64,000 nucleotides of DNA. Source: Streptomyces sp. NBC_00102 (GTDB taxonomy: Bacteria > Actinomycetota > Actinomycetes > Streptomycetales > Streptomycetaceae). Where the stretch lies: positions 3,782,001 through 3,846,000 of the forward strand of contig NZ_JAPEMC010000001.1 of NCBI RefSeq assembly GCF_026343115.1. The letters are read 5' to 3'. Made by a program: the position numbers and the translations under genes. Each line of letters opens with the position of its first letter. The stretch's first letter is position 1. Shown piece after piece: positions 51,292 to 60,694 of the stretch. The notes below the pieces were generated by a model. The model searched no databases and was not told where the DNA came from. It worked only from the letters and a program-made list of their open reading frames with translations.

Positions 51292-53904
51292 ATGCAGGCC
51301 TTCTGGTTGACGCTGGCGGACAAGGAGTTCTACCTTCCGCTGGACCGGGCCTCGGACGTGGGCGAGACGTACGCTCCGCGTGGGATTCCCGGCGGGTGGG
51401 CGGGTACGCGCGACGGGATCTGGACCTACTGGCGGCCGGCCGAACCGGTGCTCGTGGACGAGGGCTGGAAGGTCCATGTGTCCACCAGACCGGAGCGGTT
51501 GAGGTTCACGCTCGACACGGTGGCGGCGGTCTGCTTCGACGAGGGGCTGGTCTTCAAGCACCTCTCCGCGCGGCTCTTCTTCGAGGTGTTCCACCACAAG
51601 CACGTGGACCGGGCGCAGGCCGGCAAGTTCATCGCGATCTATCCGCCCGAAGTCGCCACTGCCCGGCGGCTGATGGAGCGGCTCTCGGTCGAGTTGAAGG
51701 GCGAGACCGGTCCGTACATCCTCACCGACCGCCGTTACGGCGACAGCGGTGTCGTGCAGTACCGGTACGGAGCCCATCGTGGCCGCTCCCGACTGCGACC
51801 GGACGGCACCACGCTCCAGTTGGTGCGCGACGGAGAGGGCAGGGACGTACCCGACGTGCGCTCCGCCCAGTTCGTCCTGCCTGCCGGGGTCGAGGACCCG
51901 TTCGCCGTTCCCGAGCCGCCCCACACCGGACCGATCCTGCTGAACGGGCGGTACGAGGTCACCGGGGTGATCCGGCACAGCAACGGCGGCGGCACCTACC
52001 GGGCCACCGACACCCGTACCGGCCGTGCGGTGTTCGTCAAGGAGGCCCGCGCGTACAACGGGTTCATGGGCGACGGCACCGACTCCCGCAGCCGGCTCCG
52101 CCGCGAGTGGGAGACCCTGGAGCGGGTGCACGCCCTGGCGCCCGGACTCTGCCCCGAACCCTTCGACCACTTCACCGAATGGGAACACGACTTCCTGGTG
52201 ACCGAGTTCGTCGAGGGAACCGGCTTCGTCCAGTGGGTCGCCACCCACACCGCGATGGGGCGGTTCGACGTCGCCGCCGCCCGGCACGCCGAGTACCTCG
52301 ACCGGGTGGAACGCGTGCTGGCGAGTCTCCGCGCCGCCCTCGACCGGCTGCACGGGATCGGACTGCGCTTCGGCGACCTGAGTCACGGCAACGTGGTCGT
52401 CCTCGACGACCTGGACGTCCGCCTGATCGACTTCGAGACCGCCAACCCACTGGACGAGAAACCGAGTTCGCTGGGCACCCCGGGCTACAAACCGACACCG
52501 GCCCAGGTGGCTGCCGGTGTGGAGGACGACGAGTACGGATTCTCCGGGCTGGCCCAGTTCGCGCTCTTCCCGCTGACCCAGCAGCTGGTACGCGACCCGG
52601 TGGGCCGTACCGAGCTCTACCGCCGGGACCTCGAACAGCTCGTCCCCGTCCCCGCCGAGCTGTGGCGCACCGTGACCCGCTACCACGTCGACACCGCCGC
52701 CGTCGGGGCTCCGGCCCCGGTGCACGACCTGCCGTCGGCAGCCGCTCTCGACGCGGATCCGGAGGGGGAGTTGGAGCGTCTGCGGGCCGGACTCGCCGCC
52801 GGTCTGCTCGCCATGGCGAGGCCGGACGGCCGGGACTGGGTGTTTCCGCCGGCGCCACGCGGCTACGCCGTGAACACCCACTGCCTGGAGCACGGGACGG
52901 CCGGGGTGCTCCACGCCCTGCTGCGGTCCGGCACCGCCGTCCCGGACGAGCTGGTGGCCAGATTTCGCCGGGACGCGCTGGAGAACGTCGCCCTGCTGGC
53001 ACCCGGCCTCCAGAACGGTACGGCGGGGATCGCCTGGGTCCTGGCCGAACTGGGCCTCGCTGACGAGGCGGGGGACGTGCTCGACACCGTCCCGGACCAC
53101 CCGCTCAGTCTCGCCTCCGCCGGGCTGGCGCACGGCGCGGCCGGCATCGGGCTCGCCCACGTCGCGCTCCACGCCCGCCTCGGCGGCGACCGCCGGCTGG
53201 CCTTCGCCGCCGGGATCGCGGACGCCTTCGTCGCCGAGGACCCCCGGCGGCTGCTGTCCGGCGCCGGGGCTCCCGGACTCGCGTCCGGACTCGCCGGGAC
53301 GGCCCTGTTCCTGCAGACCCTCGGCGCGTACACCGGCGAACAGCGCTATCTGAGGGGCGCGGTCGCGCTCATGCACGCCGAGCTCGACCGGGCCGCCGAC
53401 GGGGGTGCGGACGGGCTGGTGTTCCGGGACACCACGCAGAGCCGGATACTGCCCTACCTGGCGGAGGGCTCCGCGGGTGTGGGCCTGGCGCTCACCCGAC
53501 TGGCGGCGGCGACCGGCGACGAGCGGTGCGTGCGAGACCTGCCGCGGGTCGTGGCCATGTGCCGGCTCACCTGCACCGTCGATCCGGGCCTGCACTCCGG
53601 CCTCGCCGGTCCGGTGTACGCGCTGGCCGAGTACGCCGAGTACGCCGCGCGAGCCGAGCACGCCGAGCGGGCCCGGGACGCCGGGCACTCCGGCGGGTCG
53701 GGGGAGCGGGCGACGGCACTGCGCGTCGCCACCGGGCTCGCCAAGTACGCGATCCGGCACCCCGACGGGCTGCGGGTGCTCGGTGCCGCGGAGGAGCGGT
53801 TCCACGCAGACCTGGGATCGGGCAGCGCCGGTGTGCTGCTGGCCCTCGCCCGGGTGCTCGACGGACCCGGTGTGCCGCTGCTCCCCGAGCCGGGCACTCC
53901 CTGA
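51292..53904 (+). CDS. Class III lanthionine synthetase LanKC (first copy)
   Basis: 870 residues from ATG 51292 after AAGGAG. The domains follow the LanKC order. A phosphoSer/Thr lyase is at about 1-215 (ADKEFYLPLDRASDVGETY, GWKVHVSTRPERL, KHLSARLFFEVFHHKHVDRAQAGKFIAIYP). A Ser/Thr kinase is at about 220-450 (G-loop IRHSNGGGTY, Lys in VFVKEAR, catalytic FGDLSHGN, DFE). A LanC-like cyclase is at about 500-870 with glycine-rich repeats (HGAAGIG, SGLAGTALF, EGSAGVG). The cyclase lacks the Cys / Cys-His zinc ligands, which separates class III from class IV. It would dehydrate Ser/Thr and form lanthionine or labionin in the precursor encoded 56 bp downstream. Confidence 0.93.
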   Translation: MQAFWLTLADKEFYLPLDRASDVGETYAPRGIPGGWAGTRDGIWTYWRPAEPVLVDEGWKVHVSTRPERLRFTLDTVAAVCFDEGLVFKHLSARLFFEVFHHKHVDRAQAGKFIAIYPPEVATARRLMERLSVELKGETGPYILTDRRYGDSGVVQYRYGAHRGRSRLRPDGTTLQLVRDGEGRDVPDVRSAQFVLPAGVEDPFAVPEPPHTGPILLNGRYEVTGVIRHSNGGGTYRATDTRTGRAVFVKEARAYNGFMGDGTDSRSRLRREWETLERVHALAPGLCPEPFDHFTEWEHDFLVTEFVEGTGFVQWVATHTAMGRFDVAAARHAEYLDRVERVLASLRAALDRLHGIGLRFGDLSHGNVVVLDDLDVRLIDFETANPLDEKPSSLGTPGYKPTPAQVAAGVEDDEYGFSGLAQFALFPLTQQLVRDPVGRTELYRRDLEQLVPVPAELWRTVTRYHVDTAAVGAPAPVHDLPSAAALDADPEGELERLRAGLAAGLLAMARPDGRDWVFPPAPRGYAVNTHCLEHGTAGVLHALLRSGTAVPDELVARFRRDALENVALLAPGLQNGTAGIAWVLAELGLADEAGDVLDTVPDHPLSLASAGLAHGAAGIGLAHVALHARLGGDRRLAFAAGIADAFVAEDPRRLLSGAGAPGLASGLAGTALFLQTLGAYTGEQRYLRGAVALMHAELDRAADGGADGLVFRDTTQSRILPYLAEGSAGVGLALTRLAAATGDERCVRDLPRVVAMCRLTCTVDPGLHSGLAGPVYALAEYAEYAARAEHAERARDAGHSGGSGERATALRVATGLAKYAIRHPDGLRVLGAAEERFHADLGSGSAGVLLALARVLDGPGVPLLPEPGTP

Positions 53905-53960
53905 GACTTCCGGTGGCCGGAGCGGCCGGCCGGCGGGAACACATAGGAGGAGGAAGCACC

Positions 53961-54095
53961 ATGAACGCGATTCTGGCCCTTCAGGGACTTGAGGAGACCG
54001 CGGTGGACACCGAGGCGCTGGGATACACGAACCGGGGCAGCTGGATCAGCGTCTTCGGCAGCTGCTTCACCATCGAGATCGAGACGACCCTCTGA
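53961..54095 (+). CDS. Class III lanthipeptide precursor (labionin-type)
   Basis: 44 residues from ATG 53961, preceded by AGGAGGAGGAAG. The leader carries the class III recognition helix ILALQGLEE (pattern L-x-L-Q-x-L-E). The likely core is [18 protein letters not shown] followed by [14 protein letters not shown] fits the labionin motif S-x2-S-x(2-5)-C. An acidic Thr-rich C-terminal tail is unusual. It is co-transcribed with lanKC. The core boundary is unknown. Small size, spacing and motif together make the call strong. Confidence 0.9.
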   Translation: MNAILALQGLEETAVDTEALGYTNRGSWISVFGSCFTIEIETTL

Positions 54096-54110
54096 TCACG
54101 CCCGTCGGAT

Positions 54111-54258
54111 CGGTCCGGTCGGTCCGGTCGGTCCGGTCGGTCCGGTCGGTCACGCCGGGCCGGCTGGTCGGGTCGGGCCGGCTGGTCACGCCGGGCCGGC
54201 TGGGCGGGTCGGGCCGGCTGGTCACGCCGGGCCGGCTGGGCGGGTCGGTCCGGGCGTG
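54111..54258 (+). repeat. Two nested tandem repeats between precursor and lanM
   Basis: Four copies of the 9-base unit CGGTCCGGT (54111-54146), then about 2.7 copies of a 36-base unit (54151, 54187, 54223) starting CACGCCGGGCCGGCTGG, itself two diverged 18-mers. Unit sizes are multiples of three, and one frame would read as Gly-x-y triplets ([19 protein letters not shown]), but it has no start or ribosome site of its own. Confidence 0.85.
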
Positions 54259-54353
54259 AACGGCCGGGGCGGCACGCGGATACCGGTACGGACCGGTACC
54301 CCGCGTGCCGCCCGCGGCATGCGGGAGGACATGGGACGCCGGGGGAGGAAGTG

Positions 54354-54401
54354 GTGAGCCACATGGCGAGGTGTGCTGGAGCCAATGGGTGGGCCGGATG
54401 A
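54354..54401 (+). CDS. Possible leader mini-ORF coupled to lanM
   Basis: GTG AGC CAC ATG ... GGA TGA encodes [16 protein letters not shown] strong GGAGG site (54343-54347) sits about six bases before the GTG, whereas the lanM ATG itself has none. The mini-ORF stop overlaps the lanM start (ATGA), so ribosomes could be handed over. The peptide itself need not have a function. Confidence 0.4.
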   Translation: MSHMARCAGANGWAG

Positions 54402-57400
54402 CCGCGGTGTCCCCGGGACTGACCGCCCACGCGTCCGCGGTGTTCCCCGACGGCTGGTGGCTGCGGGCCGTCGCTCCCGGCGACCGGACCTCCGGCGTCC
54501 GCCCGGAGTGGGCCCGGTTCGTGGAAGAGGCCGTGGCACGCGACGAGCCGCTGGTACTGCCGGACGGCGAACTGCCCGGCCTCACCGGATTCGCCGCGCT
54601 GATGGAGCCGTTCGCGCGGCACGCGGCACGGCCGCTGCCCGAACAGGAGCGGGTCGCCGCCTCCGTACGGGCGCGGTGGACCGAGGAGCTGGCGGGCCGG
54701 CTGGCAGGGACGGCCGCCCGTGCTCTCGTCCTGGAGCTGCACACGGCCGGCGCGGACGGGCGGACCGAGGGGGACACACCTGGGCTGCGCTTCCGCTCGT
54801 TCCTCCGCCTGTCGGCCCAACAGTGCGAACGAGTACGGCTGTTCGTCAGGTACCCGGTGCTGGGGAGGCTGGTCGGGCAGATCGGTCTGTACGCCGCCGC
54901 GGCGTTCTCCGAGCTTCTGGAGCGGTTCGCCGCCGACCGTGCCCTGATCGTGGCGGGTCTGCTGCACGGCACCGACCCCGGCGAACTGGTCGAGGTGCAC
55001 GGGTTGGTGGGCGACGGCCACCGGCAGGGCCGGGGTGTGGCGGTACTGCGCTTCGCGACGGGCCGCCGGGTGGTCCACAAGCCGAGGCCGCTCGCGGTGG
55101 ACCGGCGCTTCGCCGGTCTTCTCCGCTGGTTCGACGCCCGGTCCGGGCTGCCGGCCCTGCGCGTCCCGGCCGTCGTCGAGCGACCCGGTCACGGCTGGGC
55201 GGAGTTCGTGGCACCGGGCGAGTGCCGTACCACCGCGGACGTCGACCGCTTCTACCTGCGGCTGGGCGGGCTGCTCGCCCTGACACACGCGGTGGGCGGC
55301 ACGGACCTCCACCACGAGAACCTGGTCGCCTGCCGGGACGAGCCCGTCCTCGTGGACGTGGAGACGCTCTTCCACCCGCCGGAGCCGGCGGCCGGCCGGC
55401 CGGACCCGGCCGAAGCGGCCCTGGAGGCCTCGGTCCATCGCACCGGACTGCTGCCCCGGTTGTGGATCGGCGACGCGGACGTCCGGGACGTCTCGGGGGT
55501 GGGCGGCGACCCCGGAGTGGCGACACCGCTGGACGTCGTGGGCTGGGCCGGTGCGGGTACCGACACGATGCGGCTCGTCCGCGTACGGAGACCGCTCGCC
55601 GGGGGTGAGAACCGGCCACGCCTCGGCGGGGCGGTCGCCGATCCGGCGGAGCACCTCGGTGCGCTGCTGGCCGGCTTCCGGGCCGGATACCGGACCCTTC
55701 TGGCACATCGCGACGAACTTCTGCGCCCCGGAGGCCCGTTGGCGCTCTGTGCGGACGACGAGGTACGGGTGGTGGTGCGGGCCACCCAGGTGTACGCGAC
55801 GCTGCTGGACGAGTCGACCCATCCCGACCTGCTGCGCGGGTGGGAGGAGCGCGACGTCGTGCTGGGTGCGCTGCGCGACGGCGACGGGTGGCCGACGGGC
55901 CGGCCGGAACTCGTGGAGGACGAGATCGCGGAGCTGTGGAACGGTGACGTACCGCTGTTCACCGCCCGTCCGGGCCGCGCCGATCTGTGGACCGCGAGCG
56001 GGCGGCGGGTGGCGGGCGCCCTCGGCCGGCCGGGGCTCGACGTCGTCACGGAGCGCATCCGGGCGATGGGCCCTCAGGACCGTGCGAGGCAGGAGTGGAT
56101 CGTCCGCGCGGCCATGGCCGGACGCTCGCGCACCGAGGCGCACGGCGGCGCCCGGCCGCCCCTGCCGCGCGTGGTCCGCCGGACACCGGCCGGGCGCTGC
56201 GGTCCGCCGCACCGGCCGGGCACCTGGTCCCGGCCGGACCCCGGGCGGCTGCTCGACGCGGCCCGGACCATCGGGGACCGGCTCCTCATGGACGCGTACC
56301 GGGGAGCGGGGACCGCCAACTGGCTGGGGCTGGAACTGCTGGGCGACCGGTACTGGCGCCTCCAGCCGCTCGGCGCGGACCTGGGGAGCGGCTGGACCGG
56401 GGTGGCGCTGTTCCTCGCACGGCTCGCCCACCACACCGGGCAGGAGCGGTACGCCGAGGCGGCACGGGAGGCGCTCCGCCCGCTGCCCGGTCTGCTGGCC
56501 GCCCTGGCCCGCCGCCCGGACGAGCTGGGGCACGTGGGGTCCGGCGGGTTCGCCGGGCTCGGCGGCATCGCGTACGCGGCCGCCTCGGTGGCGTCCTGCC
56601 TGGACGACGCGGAGGTCCGCGGGCTGGTCGAGCCTGCCGTGGCCCTTGTCGGCCGTGCCATCGAACGCGAGGAGGAGTCCGGGGTGGCGGGTGGCACCGC
56701 GGGCGGGCTGGCCGCGCTGCTGGCGGTTGACCGGATGACGGGGTCGGCCCCGGCACGACGGGCCGCCGCCCTCGCCGCGGAGCGGTTGCTCGACGCGCCA
56801 CCGCCGGTCCGCCCGGGCTTCGCCGACGGCCGGGCAGGAGTCGGCTGGGCGCTGCTGCGGTACGCGGAGGCCGGCGGGGACGCGCGGTACGGGCGGGCCG
56901 GGGCGGCGGCGTTGCGGGTGGCGGCGTTGCGGGCGGCGGCGGACGGCCGCGCCGGTGGCCCGCCCGGCTGGTGCCGGGGCGCGCCCGGGGTTGCCCTGGC
57001 TCTGGCCGACACCGGGCAGGCCGCCGCCGACGCGGTGCTGTCGGCGCGGCTCGCGAGCGCGGTACGGGCCGCGCACCGCGACGGACCGTTGCCCGCGCAC
57101 GGGCTGTGCCACGGCGAATCCGGCGTGCTGGAGCTGCTGTTCCACCCTGCCGCCGCCCCCGGAGCGGCAGGGCGGCCGACCGGAGCACGTACGGCCACCG
57201 GAGCCGGGGCGTGGCGGGCCGCCGCGGTCGTCTCGGCGGTCGAGCGCGGGGCGCTCCGGTACGGGACTCCGGGCGGGACGGTCGTCCCCGGGCTGCTCCA
57301 CGGGCTCGCCGGGACGGGCTACACCCTGCTGCGGCTGGGCTTCGCCGCGCGGGTGCCCTCGGTGCTGCTGCTGCGGTCACCGGGTGACGGACCACCGGCC

Positions 57401-57463
57401 GGGGCGGGCGTCCTGCCCGCCGCACGGGCCGGATTCTTCGAAGAGGAACGGAGTGCGCGATGA
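54398..57463 (+). CDS. lanM: Class II lanthionine synthetase LanM
   Basis: 1021 residues from ATG 54398. The LanM dehydratase (DUF4135) covers about residues 95-620 and includes VVHKPRPLAVD (Lys-Pro-Arg motif), GGTDLHHENLVA (His-Glu-Asn) and VLVDVETLF. The LanC cyclase domain covers about 640-1000, with zinc ligands Cys near 858 (GWCRGAPG) and Cys-His near 904 (LCHGESG), so it should be an active cyclase. It phosphorylates and dehydrates Ser/Thr and then adds Cys thiols to give (methyl)lanthionine. Its stop overlaps the start of a precursor gene. The start has a poor ribosome site, but see the mini-ORF at 54354. Confidence 0.93.
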   Translation: MTAVSPGLTAHASAVFPDGWWLRAVAPGDRTSGVRPEWARFVEEAVARDEPLVLPDGELPGLTGFAALMEPFARHAARPLPEQERVAASVRARWTEELAGRLAGTAARALVLELHTAGADGRTEGDTPGLRFRSFLRLSAQQCERVRLFVRYPVLGRLVGQIGLYAAAAFSELLERFAADRALIVAGLLHGTDPGELVEVHGLVGDGHRQGRGVAVLRFATGRRVVHKPRPLAVDRRFAGLLRWFDARSGLPALRVPAVVERPGHGWAEFVAPGECRTTADVDRFYLRLGGLLALTHAVGGTDLHHENLVACRDEPVLVDVETLFHPPEPAAGRPDPAEAALEASVHRTGLLPRLWIGDADVRDVSGVGGDPGVATPLDVVGWAGAGTDTMRLVRVRRPLAGGENRPRLGGAVADPAEHLGALLAGFRAGYRTLLAHRDELLRPGGPLALCADDEVRVVVRATQVYATLLDESTHPDLLRGWEERDVVLGALRDGDGWPTGRPELVEDEIAELWNGDVPLFTARPGRADLWTASGRRVAGALGRPGLDVVTERIRAMGPQDRARQEWIVRAAMAGRSRTEAHGGARPPLPRVVRRTPAGRCGPPHRPGTWSRPDPGRLLDAARTIGDRLLMDAYRGAGTANWLGLELLGDRYWRLQPLGADLGSGWTGVALFLARLAHHTGQERYAEAAREALRPLPGLLAALARRPDELGHVGSGGFAGLGGIAYAAASVASCLDDAEVRGLVEPAVALVGRAIEREEESGVAGGTAGGLAALLAVDRMTGSAPARRAAALAAERLLDAPPPVRPGFADGRAGVGWALLRYAEAGGDARYGRAGAAALRVAALRAAADGRAGGPPGWCRGAPGVALALADTGQAAADAVLSARLASAVRAAHRDGPLPAHGLCHGESGVLELLFHPAAAPGAAGRPTGARTATGAGAWRAAAVVSAVERGALRYGTPGGTVVPGLLHGLAGTGYTLLRLGFAARVPSVLLLRSPGDGPPAGAGVLPAARAGFFEEERSAR

Positions 57464-57645
57464 ACCAGAGGGAGAGCGCCCGCGTCCGGGAGACCCCGGC
57501 GGCGCGGCGGGACGGTGGCGTGGGCCACCCCGCCGACCGTGTGCGGCTCGGCGGCGGTGGCGGGCTGAGCCGTCGGGCCGACCTCCTGTCGGGCGCGGGA
57601 CCCGGACAGCGCAACCCCACCACCCTGACGCAGACCTGCTGTTGA
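57460..57645 (+). CDS. Class II lanthipeptide precursor with C-terminal Cys-Cys
   Basis: 61 residues from ATG 57460, overlapping the lanM stop by 4 bp; AGGAACGGAG lies just upstream. The basic, Gly-rich leader ends DLLSGAGPGQR and the last ten residues are NPTTLTQTCC. Ser/Thr before Cys at the very C-terminus, and a Gly-Ala/Ala-Gly near the junction, fit a LanM substrate cleaved at a double-glycine-type site. Four Thr and two adjacent Cys could form up to two methyllanthionine rings. The leader is unusually Arg-rich and not acidic. The cut site is not certain. Confidence 0.8.
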   Translation: MNQRESARVRETPAARRDGGVGHPADRVRLGGGGGLSRRADLLSGAGPGQRNPTTLTQTCC

Positions 57646-57699
57646 CGCCCCGGGCCGCTCCGCCGGACCGCGGGCCGCGACCAGACCGGAGGTTCCGCC

Positions 57700-60651
57700 A
57701 TGCGCGTCACGTCCCCCGTCACCGTCGGCCGGTCCGGCGAGCTGGCCGTCGTCGACGAGGCCCTCGCGCGGCTGGGGGCGTCCCGGGGCGGCACCGTGTT
57801 CGTGCTGGGCGAGGCGGGCATCGGCAAGTCCCGGCTGACCCGGGAAGGAGCGGACCGGGCTGCCGGACTCGGGGTGCGCGTACTGCGGGGACGCAGCAGT
57901 GCGACGGGGCTCACCGGACCGCTCCGGCCGCTCGCCGAGGCGCTCGCCTCGTACTCCAGGGTCGGCGGGCTGCCCGCCGACCCGGAGCTGGAGCCCTACC
58001 GCCCCGCCCTCGCACGGGTGGTGCCCGAGTGGCGGCGGGCGGAGGCGACCTACCCGGAGAGCATGGTGGAGTTCGCCGAGGCGCTGCTGCGCCTGCTGGC
58101 CGTGCTCGGAAGGGAACGCGGCTGCCTGCTGGTGCTGGAAGACCTCCACGAGGCGGACCACGAGACGCTGGCCGTCGTCGACTACCTGTCCGGCAACCTC
58201 GCCGCACTCCCGGTGCTGATCGTCGCCACACTGCGACCCGAGTCGGGTGCGGCGCTCGACCTCGTCGGCGAGGCGGGACGCGGCCGTACGGCGGACGTGC
58301 TGACGCTCCGCCCGCTGGACACCCCGGGGGTACGGGCGGTCGCCGCGGGATGCCTGGAGGTCGAGGAGGACCGCGTGCCGGCCGCCGTGGTGGACCGGCT
58401 GTCCGAGCACGGCGGCGGCAACCCCTACCTGGTCGAGGAGTTGCTCGCCGCGATGGTCGAGTCGGGTGCGGTGCGGGTGGCTGCGGACGGCACGGTGGCG
58501 GCGGGTGATGTGACCACCGGTGTGCCGGGGTCGGTCGTGCAGAGCCACGCCCAGCGGCTGGGCCGGCTCGACCCGTTGGTGGGCCATCTGCTCCTGACCG
58601 CCGCGTGCCTGGGGCCGCGGTTCTCCGCCGCCACCCTTCGCATGGCCCTCGGGGTGAGCGAGCAGCATCTGTTCGCCCGCCTGCGGGCCGCCGTGCGCGC
58701 GGGTTTCGTCGTACCGTCCGGTGGGGGGAACGACAGCTACGCGTTCCGGCACCGGCTGACGGCCGAGGCGTTGCTCGCCGTGCCCACCCCGCCCGAACGC
58801 GCCGCCCTGGCCCGGCGTACGGCCACCGCCTTGGAGAGCGCCGATCCGCTGCTCGCGGACGAGCGGTGCGAACTGGTCGCGGAGCTGTGGACCGCGGCCG
58901 GGGAGCGCGGGCGTGCCTCCGCCGCCTACGCGGAGGCCGGCCGGCGGGCCGGGGCCGGTGGGGCCTGGGCGTCCGCCGTCGCCCTGTTCGAGCGGGCGGC
59001 CGAGCTCGCTCCGGCGCCGGACCGGGCGCCCGTCGTCGAGTGTCTCGCTCAGGCCCTCGCGGGGGCCGGGGAGTTGGAGCGGGCCTTCGCGCTCGCCGAG
59101 ACCCTGGGCATGGCCGGTCCCGAGGCGCTGGACGCCGGCCGCCGGGTCGACCTGCACCTCCGGCTCGCCTGGGACGCCGTACTGGCCGAGCGCGGCCCGG
59201 ACGTGCGCCGGCAACTGGCGGCGGCGCGGGCGCTGATGCCGGACGACGGCGGGACCGCCACCGGGATGTCCGGGCAGGGCGCGGCTCTCGCCGTGGTCGA
59301 GGGCCACCTCGCGCTGCTGCCGGGGGCGCCGGACCGCGGGGCACCGGACCTGGCCACCCGTACCGAGGAGGCCGAGCGCTCGGCGCGCCGGGCCGTCGAG
59401 GTCGCGGAGCGGGCACCGCTGCCGGTGGTGGCGTGCCAGGCCTGGCATCTGCTGGCGCTGCTGGGCCGTGAACGCGGCTTCGACCACGCCGACGCGTGTC
59501 TGGAACGGATGCTGGCCGTCGCCGAGCGACACGCTCTGCCGCTGTGGCGGGTGGGGGCGCTCGTCCGGCTGGGCGTCAACGCGTTCATGCGCACCGGGAG
59601 TTCGGTCCGGATGGAGGCGGCGCGGCGGACCGCGCGGGCGCTCGGTGCGATCGTGCTGACCCAGGACACCGAAGGGATGCTCGCCATGCACGCGGTGCTG
59701 CGGGGCGAGTACGAGAAGGCCCGGGAGGCCGTCGACCGTTCGCTCGGGGCCACCGAGCGGCTGCACAACCTCTCCACCCACCGCTACCTCCTGCTGACCT
59801 CGGCGACGCTCGCCGCCCACCGTGGGGACCGGGCCGGGATGGACCAGGAACTGGAGCGGTTCCACCGGGCCGGCGGGGCGGACTCCTTCCTCACCCCGGT
59901 CGTCCTCGGCCTGTGCCGGGCCTTCTGCGCGCTGATGGAGGAGGACCGTCCGGCCGCGCTGGAGGAACTGGCCGCGGTCGCCGCCTGGGAGGCGGCCCAG
60001 CCCCAGGTGTTCTACCTGTCCGGGAGCCACGGGCTGGCGCCGCTCCTCGACGTGCTCGCCGGCCGGGCCGGCCGGGCGGCCCACCGGGAGTACGCCGGGG
60101 CGCCCGCCGCGGAACTCGCCTGGAACCGGCAGTTCCTGCTGCTGGCCGAGGCGGTGCTGCTGGGACGCGAGGGCCGGGCGGGCGAGGCCGCGGCCGTCCT
60201 CGCGACCGTCCGGGACGCCTACGCGGCGCTCTTCCCGGCCGCCCACCACCTCGGCATGCGGCTGGTGGCCGAGGCCGCGCTGGAGGACGGCTGGGGCGAT
60301 CCGGTGGCGTGGCTGCGGACCGCCGAGGAGTACTTCCACACGACGGGCGTCACCGCGGTGGCGGGGACCTGCCGGGCCCTGCTGCGGAGGTCGGGCGCGG
60401 GCGTCCGGCAGCGGCGGGCCGGCCGGGACCGGATTCCGGCCGCCGTACGCGAACTCGGTGTGACCCCGCGGGAGTACGAGGTTCTGGCTCTGCTGGCGTC
60501 CGGGCGCCCGAGCAATCCGGAGATCGCGCGCCGTCTCTCCATCTCGCGGCGCACGGTGGAGAAGCACATCGCGGGACTGGTCCGGAAGACGGGGCGCACC
60601 GACCGGTCCGCGCTGAGCGCGCTGGCCCGGCTGCTGACCGGGGAGCCGTAG
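57700..60651 (+). CDS. LAL-type LuxR-family regulator
   Basis: 983 residues from ATG 57700 after GGAGG. The N-terminal AAA/NACHT-like ATPase has Walker A LGEAGIGKSRL (about 35-45), Walker B CLLVLEDLHEAD (about 142-152) and a DRLSEHGGGNPYLVEEL motif. The middle, 350-900, is TPR-like helical. The C-terminal LuxR HTH is LGVTPREYEVLALLASGRPSNPEIARRLSISRRTVEKHIAGLVRK (about 918-965). LAL proteins activate secondary-metabolite operons. Position between the lanM precursor and the twin precursors suggests it drives this locus. It may be co-transcribed with lanM, as the gap is only 54 bp. Confidence 0.92.
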   Translation: MRVTSPVTVGRSGELAVVDEALARLGASRGGTVFVLGEAGIGKSRLTREGADRAAGLGVRVLRGRSSATGLTGPLRPLAEALASYSRVGGLPADPELEPYRPALARVVPEWRRAEATYPESMVEFAEALLRLLAVLGRERGCLLVLEDLHEADHETLAVVDYLSGNLAALPVLIVATLRPESGAALDLVGEAGRGRTADVLTLRPLDTPGVRAVAAGCLEVEEDRVPAAVVDRLSEHGGGNPYLVEELLAAMVESGAVRVAADGTVAAGDVTTGVPGSVVQSHAQRLGRLDPLVGHLLLTAACLGPRFSAATLRMALGVSEQHLFARLRAAVRAGFVVPSGGGNDSYAFRHRLTAEALLAVPTPPERAALARRTATALESADPLLADERCELVAELWTAAGERGRASAAYAEAGRRAGAGGAWASAVALFERAAELAPAPDRAPVVECLAQALAGAGELERAFALAETLGMAGPEALDAGRRVDLHLRLAWDAVLAERGPDVRRQLAAARALMPDDGGTATGMSGQGAALAVVEGHLALLPGAPDRGAPDLATRTEEAERSARRAVEVAERAPLPVVACQAWHLLALLGRERGFDHADACLERMLAVAERHALPLWRVGALVRLGVNAFMRTGSSVRMEAARRTARALGAIVLTQDTEGMLAMHAVLRGEYEKAREAVDRSLGATERLHNLSTHRYLLLTSATLAAHRGDRAGMDQELERFHRAGGADSFLTPVVLGLCRAFCALMEEDRPAALEELAAVAAWEAAQPQVFYLSGSHGLAPLLDVLAGRAGRAAHREYAGAPAAELAWNRQFLLLAEAVLLGREGRAGEAAAVLATVRDAYAALFPAAHHLGMRLVAEAALEDGWGDPVAWLRTAEEYFHTTGVTAVAGTCRALLRRSGAGVRQRRAGRDRIPAAVRELGVTPREYEVLALLASGRPSNPEIARRLSISRRTVEKHIAGLVRKTGRTDRSALSALARLLTGEP

Positions 60652-60694
60652 GCGCGGCCTCCTCCGCCCAAGGTGGACTGCGCCCGTCGCCCCT

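Noticed and set aside
53989..54357. A collagen-like protein gene (Gly-x-y repeats) between lanA and lanM
   Set aside because: No ribosome site, a TTG start inside the lanA gene, and the pattern follows from repeat units divisible by three.
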